Positions 52,638 to 60,928 of a DNA stretch of 64,000 nt are shown here, in pieces. Source of the DNA: Pseudomonadota bacterium. GTDB lineage: Bacteria; Pseudomonadota; Gammaproteobacteria; Steroidobacterales; GCA-2729495. The stretch's first letter is position 1. Each line of letters opens with the position of its first letter. The translations under genes and the position numbers were made by a program. The stretch lies in contig CAUJHF010000067.1 in the NCBI GenBank assembly GCA_963204745.1, positions 62,001 to 126,000 of the forward strand. Reading direction: 5' to 3'. The notes beneath the pieces are model-generated. The model worked only from the letters and a program-made list of their open reading frames with translations, ran no database searches and was not told where the DNA came from.

Positions 52638-55164
52638 TCTCGTTTCCCGCTGGCGCTGCCTGCTGCCCGCGGCCTGTCGCCAGGCTGCTGGCACCGTTCA
52701 GTATTTCGAGGTCTGATTCGCGGAACAGTTCAAACATGCTGCCGGGCTCGCCTGAGGATGCCGGCATTCCGGTTTCGGCTGAAATGCGTGCGGTCACGAT
52801 GCCTGGCGGTCGCTGAAGCGGGGTCTCCGGCACGCCCTGCAGCGCGTCAGCCATGAAGTACAACCACATGGGCAGTGCGGTCCGGCCGCCTTCCTCGCGA
52901 GGTCCAAGGCTCCGCTCCTGATCAAAGCCCACCCAGGCTGTGGTGACCAGCTGGCCGTTGAAGCCGCTGAACCACGCATCGCGACGGTCATTGGAGGTTC
53001 CGGTCTTGCCCGCAATATCCTCACGGCCAAGCGCCCGCGCCCGCACGCCCGTGCCCCGCCGGATCACGTCGCGCATCATGTCGTAGACGAGATAGGCATT
53101 CTCGGCAGTGATGATCCGCGGTGCCCGGCGCGCTGCCGACATGAAGTCCGGCGCTTCGATGGCCGTGGGGCGCCAGGTCCCGGCATGCGCAATCATCTCC
53201 TCCGCGTCCAGGTAGGCGGGGATTTCCGGGCCCGTCCTGGTCGCTGCAGGTATTGCGTCACCACCAGGTTCAAGCTGCGGCTCGTTCGGGCCGAACCAGC
53301 GTGGCGCACAGCTTGCGCAGACCACCCGGGTGGGGGCCTGGAAAATCACCGTCCCGTAGGCATCTTCAATCCGTTCGACAAGATATGGCTCGACGCGATA
53401 GCCGCCATTGGCGAATACCGCAAAGCCTGCTGCCATGTCCCGTGGTGTGGCCTCGCCGCTGCCGAGTGCCATGGTCGGGTTTGGCGGCATGGCGCTGTCC
53501 GGCAGGCCGAATGGCCTGATGTAGTTGATTGCCCTGGCAACGCCGACACTCAGCAGAACGCGGATGGTGACCAGATTCAGTGATTTGACCAGGCCTTCGC
53601 GCAGCCGGGTGGGGCCGTAAAACTGCCCTGAATTGTTCTGCGGCCGCCATTCGTCGGCGTCGGTGCCGGTGTTTTCAAACACAACCGGCGCATCGTTGAC
53701 GATCGTCGCCGGGGTGAAACCGCTCTCCAGCGCAGCCGAGTAAACAAATGGTTTGAATGATGAGCCCGGCTGGCGTTTTGCCTGTACTGCGCGGTTGAAC
53801 TTGCTGGCAAAAAAATCGTAGCCGCCAGCCAATGCCACGGTCGCGCCATCCAGCGGGTCGAGCGCTACCAGTGCACCCTGCACCTCCGGCAGTTGCGCGA
53901 GCAGCCAGCCACGGCTGATCGTGCGCAGCAGGTAGACGATGTCGCCGGCCGAAACAATTTCGCCAACGGACTGCCCGGCCGGGCCGACGTTTGCGTCATC
54001 CACGTAGCGTCGCCACTTCAGGCTGGTCCACGGAATGGTGACCAGGCCCATATCGTGTATGTACAGTGTTGCCGAGTTGTCCGACTGCAGGCGCGTCACC
54101 AGGGCCGGGTAAAGATCCGGATGCATCGGGTATGCGTCCAGCAGCTGTTGTCGCCCCGCATCGTCTGTCGGCAGGGCCCCGTCCACATGAGCAATGGCAC
54201 CGCGGTACCCGTGCCGCCGGTCATACTCCAGCAAGGCGGTGCGCAGTGCGCGGTCCGCGCTGTTCTGCAGACGGCTGTCGATGGTCGTGGTTACCCGGTA
54301 CCCCCGGCTGGTGATGTCCGGGCCAAAACGGGTCACCATTTCAGCGCGCACCATCTCCGCAATATAGGGCGCATCGAGTTCGGCTGCGGGTACGTGCAAC
54401 TGCGACTCGACCGGCGTGGCGAGCGCCTGCCGGTATGCAACCTCGTCGATGAACTCAAGCTCCAGCATCCGGCGCAACACATAGGCGCGGCGCTCCCCTG
54501 CACGTACCGGGTCAGAAACCGGGTTCAGCAACGAGGGTGCCTTGGGTATGCCGGCTATGGTTGCAGCTTCTGCGACAGACAACTGATCGAGCGACTTGCC
54601 GAAATAGACTTCAGCCGCCGCTGCGATACCGTAAGCGCGCTGGCCGAAGAATATCTTGTTGAGGTAAAGGGCGAGAATCTCTTCCTTGCTGAAGGCCTGC
54701 TCAATCTTCAGTGCCAGCAGGAGTTCTTTGGCCTTGCGTACGAAGGTGCGTTCGGGGCTTAAAAAATAGGCCCGCGCGAGCTGCTGGGTGATGGTGCTGC
54801 CGCCCTGGGTCCGGCTGCCGGTCAATATGAGGTGGCTGCCCGCACGCATCAGGCCTTCGTAGTCAAAGCCGGGGTGTTCAAAGAACCGGTCGTCCTCTGC
54901 CGCGAGTACGGCCTGCACGACCACCGCCGGAATCTCGCTGTACCGGACCGGGATGCGGCGGTACTCCCCGAGCTGCGCAATGAGACGTGCGTCACGGGAA
55001 TAGATACGCAGCGGTACCTGCAGCGGAACGTCCTGCATGTGCTCGACAGAAGGCAGGCCCGGTGAAAGAAAATACCAGGCTGTACCGGCGGTTACACCAC
55101 CAGCGATGGCACCGGTAAGTACGATGCCGAGCAGTGCCAGCAGGACTCTGATCAGAAATTTCAT
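52624..55164 (-). CDS. mrcA: Penicillin-binding protein 1A (bifunctional GT51 transglycosylase/transpeptidase)
   Basis: AEDDRFFEHPGFDYEGLMRA, GGSTITQQLARAYFLS, KRQPGSSFKPFVYSAAL (SxxK), AGKTGTSNDRRDAWFSGF. Confidence 0.96.
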   Translation of the reverse strand: MKFLIRVLLALLGIVLTGAIAGGVTAGTAWYFLSPGLPSVEHMQDVPLQVPLRIYSRDARLIAQLGEYRRIPVRYSEIPAVVVQAVLAAEDDRFFEHPGFDYEGLMRAGSHLILTGSRTQGGSTITQQLARAYFLSPERTFVRKAKELLLALKIEQAFSKEEILALYLNKIFFGQRAYGIAAAAEVYFGKSLDQLSVAEAATIAGIPKAPSLLNPVSDPVRAGERRAYVLRRMLELEFIDEVAYRQALATPVESQLHVPAAELDAPYIAEMVRAEMVTRFGPDITSRGYRVTTTIDSRLQNSADRALRTALLEYDRRHGYRGAIAHVDGALPTDDAGRQQLLDAYPMHPDLYPALVTRLQSDNSATLYIHDMGLVTIPWTSLKWRRYVDDANVGPAGQSVGEIVSAGDIVYLLRTISRGWLLAQLPEVQGALVALDPLDGATVALAGGYDFFASKFNRAVQAKRQPGSSFKPFVYSAALESGFTPATIVNDAPVVFENTGTDADEWRPQNNSGQFYGPTRLREGLVKSLNLVTIRVLLSVGVARAINYIRPFGLPDSAMPPNPTMALGSGEATPRDMAAGFAVFANGGYRVEPYLVERIEDAYGTVIFQAPTRVVCASCAPRWFGPNEPQLEPGGDAIPAATRTGPEIPAYLDAEEMIAHAGTWRPTAIEAPDFMSAARRAPRIITAENAYLVYDMMRDVIRRGTGVRARALGREDIAGKTGTSNDRRDAWFSGFNGQLVTTAWVGFDQERSLGPREEGGRTALPMWLYFMADALQGVPETPLQRPPGIVTARISAETGMPASSGEPGSMFELFRESDLEILNGASSLATGRGQQAAPAGNENEIF

Positions 55165-55184
55165 TGAGAAGCGGGAAAGGTACC

Positions 55185-55213
55185 TTGCGCGGCCCGTAAC
55201 GATTATGCATATT
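55185..55213 (+). promoter_or_regulatory. Candidate sigma70-type promoter for the riboswitch transcript
   Basis: TTGCGC-N17-CATATT, ending about 5 nt before the aptamer P1. Confidence 0.4.
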
Positions 55214-55217
55214 GGCC

Positions 55218-55341
55218 GCGGTTTTTGGGCAAACCTACTGAAAGGTGGGGACGCAAAGCTACCGGTCTACGGGACTGCTTGAGGAATTGCGCCATGTGTC
55301 GGCGCCGCCGCAAGCGCAGGATCCTACGACAGCGGGGCCGC
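55218..55341 (+). ncRNA. Cyclic-di-GMP-I (GEMM-I) riboswitch aptamer
   Basis: GCGG-TTTTT-GGGCAAACC-TACT-GAAA-GGTGGGGACGCAAAGC-TACCGGTCTA...TACGACAGCGGGG-CCGC; conserved GGGCAAACC, GAAA tetraloop hairpin, GGGACGCAAAGC, GGTCTA/TACGACAGCGGGG elements; closing P1 GCGG/CCGC. Confidence 0.9.
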
Positions 55342-55545
55342 CAGGTTACGGATTTTCTGCTGTATCCGTCATCTGTACCCTCTGCGTACGATGCTTCTGT
55401 GCTTGCCGCTTTCGGGTTCGATCCAGATCGTGACCCGCGGCCAGGGCGCTCTGTTCCCCATGCATTGTCTTCCGCTGACCGGGCTTCTGGATCAGAAGCG
55501 CTGAAGTCTGCCTTCACGGGTTGATGGCAGTGGTGTTTCTGAACA

Positions 55546-55561
55546 GGTGACGGTCGTCACA
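55546..55561. promoter_or_regulatory. CRP/Vfr/Clp-like palindrome upstream of pilM
   Basis: GGTGACGGTCGTCACA (GTGA-N6-TCAC); TATATG -10-like element at 55583-55588. Confidence 0.6.
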
Positions 55562-55656
55562 TCGCGTTTCTATCGCCCGTGATATATGGTTAAATGCAAT
55601 TCGTGACGTGCCGAAGACTTTGTTCGCGCAACTTCCGGGTTTAGAAGGGAAAAGCT

Positions 55657-56718
55657 GTGCTTTTCGGTCCACGTTCCAGGCCTCTGATTGGCCTTGACAT
55701 AACAACCTCATCGATCAAGCTCGTTGAGTTGTCTCAGAGCGGCAAGACTTTCCGTGCGGAGAGCTATGCTGCGGAGCCAACGCCACCCAACTCGATCAAC
55801 GAGAAAACGATCGTCGATGCACCGGCCGTAGGCGAAGCCATTCGCCGTGCCGTCAAGCGTGCGGGCACCAGCTCGAAAGACGCAGCCATCGCGATCGGCG
55901 GCGATGCCGCCATTACCAAGATCATCCAGATGCCACGGCGCTTCACCGCGCGCGAGCTCGAAGGCCAGGTTGAGATCCAGGCCGATCAGTACATTCCCTT
56001 TCCGATGGAAGAGGTCAGTTTTGATTTCGAGGTGATGGGGCCATCTGCGACTGATCCCGAAATGCTCGACATCCTGCTGGTTGCAACCCGTACCGAGAAC
56101 GTCGATCAGCGGAAGGCTGCGGTCGAAGCAGCGGGTCTCGTAGCCCGCGTCGTCGATGTCGAGCCATTCGCACTTGAGAATGCCTGTCACCTGCTCATGC
56201 ACCAGATGCCCGACGGAGGCATGCAGCATCAGATAGCTATCGTCGATTTCGGTGCCAGCAATACCACTTTCAGCGTTTTGCGGGACATGCGGGTCATATA
56301 CACGCGCGACTTCTCCTTCGGCGGGCAGCAGCTCACCGAGGAAATCATGCGCACCTACGGCCTCAGCCTCGAAGACGCAGGGCGCGCCAAGAAAGAAGGC
56401 GGACTGCCGGGCAACTACCAGCCGGAAGTGCTCGACCCGTTCATGGATGACATGACCCAGCAGGTCAGTCGTTCGCTGCAGTTCTTCCTCGCATCCGGCG
56501 GTGGCCGCGAGCAGCCTGACCAGATTCTGGTCTGCGGTGGTTGCGCAAACATTCCGGGTGTTGCAGACGTCATTTCAAGCAAGGTCGGCATACCTACCGA
56601 GATCGGTGATCCACTCGGCCAGATGAAGATCTCCAGCCGGGCCAAATCACAGGGTATCCGCAAGGACTCCACTGCACTGCTGACCGCATGTGGGCTCGCG
56701 CTTCGGAGTTTCGACTGA
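55657..56718 (+). CDS. pilM: Type IV pilus assembly protein PilM
   Basis: LFGPRSRPLIGLDITTSSIKLVELSQSGKTFRAESYA, actin-like ATPase fold, followed by pilNOPQ. Confidence 0.97.
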   Translation: MLFGPRSRPLIGLDITTSSIKLVELSQSGKTFRAESYAAEPTPPNSINEKTIVDAPAVGEAIRRAVKRAGTSSKDAAIAIGGDAAITKIIQMPRRFTARELEGQVEIQADQYIPFPMEEVSFDFEVMGPSATDPEMLDILLVATRTENVDQRKAAVEAAGLVARVVDVEPFALENACHLLMHQMPDGGMQHQIAIVDFGASNTTFSVLRDMRVIYTRDFSFGGQQLTEEIMRTYGLSLEDAGRAKKEGGLPGNYQPEVLDPFMDDMTQQVSRSLQFFLASGGGREQPDQILVCGGCANIPGVADVISSKVGIPTEIGDPLGQMKISSRAKSQGIRKDSTALLTACGLALRSFD

Positions 56719-56719
56719 T

Positions 56720-57328
56720 ATGCCACGCATAAATCTACTGCCCTGGCGCGATGAACTGCGCACCAAGCGGCGCAACCAGTTCTTTATCGGGTTGGGTGCG
56801 GCTGTCGCCGCCGCCGGCCTGGTGATTCTCGTTTCAAACCTCGTCATGGACGGGGTTGTCAGCAGCCAGCTGGCCCGCAACAAGCTGCTTGAAGACGAGA
56901 TCAAATTGCTTGATGAGCGCATAGCCGAGATCCTCGATCTTGAAGCCAAGAAAGAACGGCTGCTGGCGCGCATGGAAATCATCGAGCAGCTCCAGCGCAG
57001 CCGGCCGGAAATCGTGCATGTCTTTGAGGAACTGGTGAGGACGCTGCCGGACGGTGTGCGTCTGACTTCGGTGACGCAGTCCGGCAAGCGCGTGGAAATC
57101 CGCGGTGACGCTGAATCGAATACCCGTGTATCCGCCTTCATGCGCAATCTCGACAAGTCACCATGGTTCACGCAGCCCGACCTTGAGGTCGTTGAGGTGC
57201 GCGAAGCAGGAGCGAAAGGCAAGAAGGGCGTGCCGCAGGAGACCGGCGAGTTTGCCGGCCGCTCATCACAGTTTGTGGTAACTGCCAGCCAGGTATCCCG
57301 GGCGGATGATGAGGAGGCTGCAAAATGA
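56720..57328 (+). CDS. pilN: Type IV pilus assembly protein PilN
   Basis: MPRINLLPWRDELRTKRRNQF; N-terminal TM plus coiled coil. Confidence 0.97.
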   Translation: MPRINLLPWRDELRTKRRNQFFIGLGAAVAAAGLVILVSNLVMDGVVSSQLARNKLLEDEIKLLDERIAEILDLEAKKERLLARMEIIEQLQRSRPEIVHVFEELVRTLPDGVRLTSVTQSGKRVEIRGDAESNTRVSAFMRNLDKSPWFTQPDLEVVEVREAGAKGKKGVPQETGEFAGRSSQFVVTASQVSRADDEEAAK

Positions 57329-58044
57329 ACTTCCTCGACGATCTCCGTAACCTGGACATCAACGATATCGGCCGCTGGCCGTTCCCGATCCAGGCATTCT
57401 TCATCACGCTGCTGTTCGTCGTTGCCGGTGCCGGTGGTTTCTGGACCTTTGTCTGGCAAAACCAGATGCCGAAACTCGAGAAAGCGCAGGCAGTAGAACG
57501 CGAATTGCGCAGCACCTTCGAGAGCAAGCAACGCAAGGCGGCGAATTTCACGGCGTACAAGGCGCAGCTTGCCGAAATCGAGCGTTCCTTCGGCACGATG
57601 CTCCGGCAGTTGCCCGGTAAAACCGAAATACCCAATCTGCTGGTGGACATTTCCCAGACCGGCCGCGGCGCCGGCCTGCAGGAAGAGCTGTTCCAGCCGG
57701 CCGAAGAAGTACGCAAGGATTTCTACGCGGAAAAGCCCATCAAGATCCGCCTGTCCGGCTCATATCATGAGTTTGGCCGATTCGTGAGCGACATTGCGGC
57801 GCTGCCCCGTATCGTGACGCTGCACGATATCGAGATCGCGCCCAAGGGGAAGAATCCCGGCTTTGATGAGCTGGTCCTTAACGTCACCGCAAAAACCTAT
57901 CGCTACCTGGATGAGGATGAGTTGCAGGCCGCGGCAGATGCCGAAGCTGCAACCAACGGGCCGCGCGGCAAGAAATCCAGAACGACCCGCGAGAACAGCA
58001 AGGGCGTGAAGCCGGCCAAAGCGAAGTCGGGGAAGAAGGGCTAG
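57325..58044 (+). CDS. pilO: Type IV pilus assembly protein PilO
   Basis: LDDLRNLDINDIGRWPFPIQAFFITLLFVVA; position after pilN. Confidence 0.95.
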   Translation: MNFLDDLRNLDINDIGRWPFPIQAFFITLLFVVAGAGGFWTFVWQNQMPKLEKAQAVERELRSTFESKQRKAANFTAYKAQLAEIERSFGTMLRQLPGKTEIPNLLVDISQTGRGAGLQEELFQPAEEVRKDFYAEKPIKIRLSGSYHEFGRFVSDIAALPRIVTLHDIEIAPKGKNPGFDELVLNVTAKTYRYLDEDELQAAADAEAATNGPRGKKSRTTRENSKGVKPAKAKSGKKG

Positions 58045-58584
58045 ATGATCGGGGTTCTATCCATGCTGTACAGATTCCGTCTCCGGCAGGCCGGTGCCGG
58101 GATCCTGCTTGCATCCGCGCTGCTGACCGGCTGTGGTGGCAGCAAGTCGGATCTCGAAAAGTACATCGACACCGTCAAGGCGCGGCCGGGTGGCCGCATC
58201 GAAGCCTTGCCGCAGGTCAAGCCGTACGAGACCTTCAGCTACGCGGCCGAGTCGCTGCGTTCGCCTTTCGTCCCGGGCCAGTCGCAGGGTCGCGCAGGCA
58301 TAACGGGTCCGCGTCCGGATTCGGCCCGCCCCAAGGAGTATCTGGAGCAGTTCCCGCTCGATACGCTTTCGATGGCAGGCACGCTGAGTCAGGGCAAGGC
58401 GACCTATGGGTTGGTGCAGACCGGCGACGGTTTGCTGCACAAGGTTCTGCCCGGTAACTATATCGGCCAGTACGACGGCCGCGTCGTTGCCGTAACGCAG
58501 GCAGACATCCAGGTTGAGGAATTGGTGCCGGATGGCATGGGTGGCTTCTACAAACGGTCGGCCTCTATCGCGCTTGGAAATTGA
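58045..58584 (+). CDS. pilP: Type IV pilus assembly lipoprotein PilP
   Basis: Lipobox LLTGC; QFPLDTLSMAGTLSQGKATYGLVQTGDGLLHKVLPGNYIGQYDGRVVAV. Confidence 0.95.
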   Translation: MIGVLSMLYRFRLRQAGAGILLASALLTGCGGSKSDLEKYIDTVKARPGGRIEALPQVKPYETFSYAAESLRSPFVPGQSQGRAGITGPRPDSARPKEYLEQFPLDTLSMAGTLSQGKATYGLVQTGDGLLHKVLPGNYIGQYDGRVVAVTQADIQVEELVPDGMGGFYKRSASIALGN

Positions 58585-58596
58585 GGCGGGGTTTCC

Positions 58597-60873
58597 GTGG
58601 CCGCGCAGCGGGACACGGAATTTGAGTTGCCGACGCAAGAATATGGTTGGGAGTACGGGATGATGAGCACGACCAGGGGCAGTGAGATGGCAGGACCAAC
58701 CGGCAGGCGGCATACCGTCAGCCGCGTCCTTGCGGCATGGATCAGCGCGCTGGCAATCGCGTTGACCGGGGTGTCTGTCGCGCTGGCCCAGGCTGCGCCG
58801 GCGGCAAACCAGCTGAAGGATATCGAAGTCCAGTCGCTGTCAGGCAATCGCCTCGAACTGCGCCTGCTGACATCCGGCGCCGCATCCGAGCCACTGGCTT
58901 TCACCATCGACAACCCTGCCCGCATCTCTCTCGACCTGCAGAACACGACGCTTGGACTCGACAAGCGTCGCAAGGACGTCAACATCGGTCCGCTGTCCAC
59001 GATTCTTGCAGCTGAGGCTGGCGGCAAGACCCGCGTCGTTCTGAATCTCGACAAAATGGTGCCTTACCAGACCCGCGTCGATGGCAACGCCATCGTGGTG
59101 ACGCTCGGTGCGCCGGAAGCTGCCGCCGCGGGGACTTCGTTCCCTGAGACCAGCTCCGCACCCGCCGCAGCGGCTTCCGTCGCCAAAGCCGGCCGCAGCG
59201 TCAGCGGCGTGGATTTCCGTCGCGGTGACAATGGTGCCGGGCGCGTCGTGATCACCCTGTCCGATCCCTCAACGCCGGTCGATGTCCGCAAGGAAGGCGA
59301 TCGGGTGGTGCTTTCGTTCAACGGTGCAACGCTTCCGGCCAACTTGCAGAAGCGTCTCGATGTCACCGATTTCGCAACGCCCGTGAACTCGATTGAATCG
59401 GCGGGCACGTCCACCGGTACGCGCGTCAGCATCGCCGCCAAACTGCCGTTCCAGGAACTCGCCTACCAGTCCGACAACGTATTCACCGTCGAGATCGCGC
59501 CGGTAGTTGCCGCAGAAAAGAACACGAAGCCTACCCTGTTCAGCCCGGATCGCGAGTACACGGGCGAGCGGCTCACGCTTTCTTTCCAGGATATCGAGAC
59601 CCGGGCCGTCCTGCAGCTGCTGGCTGATGTCAGCGGGCGGAACATCATCGTCTCCGACAGCGTGGCCGGCAATGTCACCCTGCGCCTGCAAAACGTACCC
59701 TGGGATCAGGCGCTCGACATCGTCCTGGCCACCAAGGGACTGGACATGCGTGAGAACGGTGGCGTGATCATCGTTGCGCCGGCTGACGAGATCGCCTCGC
59801 GCGAAAAGGCCGACCTCGAAGCCCGCAAGGACATACGTGAACTTGAACCGCTGTTGTCCGAGTTCCTGCAGGTCAACTATGCCAAGGCCGCCGATCTCGC
59901 CGATCTGATGAAGAGCAAGGGAGGCAAGGGCAATGCGCTGCTTTCCGAGCGTGGCAGCGTGGCAATAGACGAGCGTACCAACACGCTGCTGGTACAGGAC
60001 GTCAGCGAGAACATCAGGGAGATCCGCCGGCTAGTCAGCACGCTGGATATTCCGGTGCGCCAGGTGCTGATCGAGTCGCGTATCGTGATCGTGAACGATG
60101 ATTTCAGTCGCGACCTCGGCATGCGGTGGGGCGTGACCGGCGTTCACGATACCAGCGACGGACTCGTCGCGGTGTCCGGTTCTGCCACCGGCACGAGCAC
60201 CATCGTCAACTCCGCACTGACCAACCAGCAGTCCACGGGCTCCGAATATCCGGTACAGCTGCCTGCGCTGGCAGATCGCTACAACGTGAACCTGCCAGTG
60301 GCGAATCCCGCCGGCCGTCTCGGCCTTGCTTTGCTCGGCGAAGACTATCTGGTTGATCTGGAACTCTCCGCATTGCAGGCGGAAGGCCGAGGTGAGGTGA
60401 TTTCTTCGCCGCGTGTCATTACCGCCAACCAGAAGGAGGCCTCGATCCGTCAGGGTGTCGAGATTCCCTACCAGGAGTCATCTTCCAGCGGCGCTACCAC
60501 GACCCAGTTCAAGGAGGCTGTCCTCAGCCTTACGGTAACGCCGCAGATCACGCCTGATGACCGGATCATTCTCGACCTCAAGGTGACCAAGGACAGCGTT
60601 GGCGCAGTCATTTCCAATGAACGCGGCGGCTCGGTACCGAGCATCGATACGCGTGCCGTCGATACACAGGTGCTGGTCAACAGCGGCCAGACCGTGGTGC
60701 TCGGCGGCGTCTACGAGACGGAAGAAGGCGAGCAGGTCAGCAAGGTGCCGTTCCTCGGTGACATCCCCGGTGTCGGCGTGCTGTTCCGCTCGACCCGCAA
60801 GGTGTCAAACAAATCCGAACTGCTGATCTTTGTGACGCCAAAGATTCTCAAGGAAGGCTCGAACATTTATTGA
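58597..60873 (+). CDS. pilQ: Type IV pilus secretin PilQ (start may be ATG at 58660)
   Basis: AMIN domains, secretin/TonB short N-terminal domain, GRGEVISSPRVITANQKEASIRQGVEIPYQE, VLGGVYETEEGEQVSKVPFLGDIPGVGVLFRS. Confidence 0.97.
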   Translation: MAAQRDTEFELPTQEYGWEYGMMSTTRGSEMAGPTGRRHTVSRVLAAWISALAIALTGVSVALAQAAPAANQLKDIEVQSLSGNRLELRLLTSGAASEPLAFTIDNPARISLDLQNTTLGLDKRRKDVNIGPLSTILAAEAGGKTRVVLNLDKMVPYQTRVDGNAIVVTLGAPEAAAAGTSFPETSSAPAAAASVAKAGRSVSGVDFRRGDNGAGRVVITLSDPSTPVDVRKEGDRVVLSFNGATLPANLQKRLDVTDFATPVNSIESAGTSTGTRVSIAAKLPFQELAYQSDNVFTVEIAPVVAAEKNTKPTLFSPDREYTGERLTLSFQDIETRAVLQLLADVSGRNIIVSDSVAGNVTLRLQNVPWDQALDIVLATKGLDMRENGGVIIVAPADEIASREKADLEARKDIRELEPLLSEFLQVNYAKAADLADLMKSKGGKGNALLSERGSVAIDERTNTLLVQDVSENIREIRRLVSTLDIPVRQVLIESRIVIVNDDFSRDLGMRWGVTGVHDTSDGLVAVSGSATGTSTIVNSALTNQQSTGSEYPVQLPALADRYNVNLPVANPAGRLGLALLGEDYLVDLELSALQAEGRGEVISSPRVITANQKEASIRQGVEIPYQESSSSGATTTQFKEAVLSLTVTPQITPDDRIILDLKVTKDSVGAVISNERGGSVPSIDTRAVDTQVLVNSGQTVVLGGVYETEEGEQVSKVPFLGDIPGVGVLFRSTRKVSNKSELLIFVTPKILKEGSNIY

Positions 60874-60928
60874 ACGGAATCATCCACAGCGAAGCCAGAG
60901 ATCGCTGGGTGTGTGAGAGGGAATTGTT

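Noticed and set aside
55225-55524. 99-aa + strand ORF (GTG start) between ponA and pilM
   Set aside because: Its start and first ~40 codons lie inside the riboswitch aptamer; Arg-rich translation looks spurious and structured-RNA conservation explains the sequence better.
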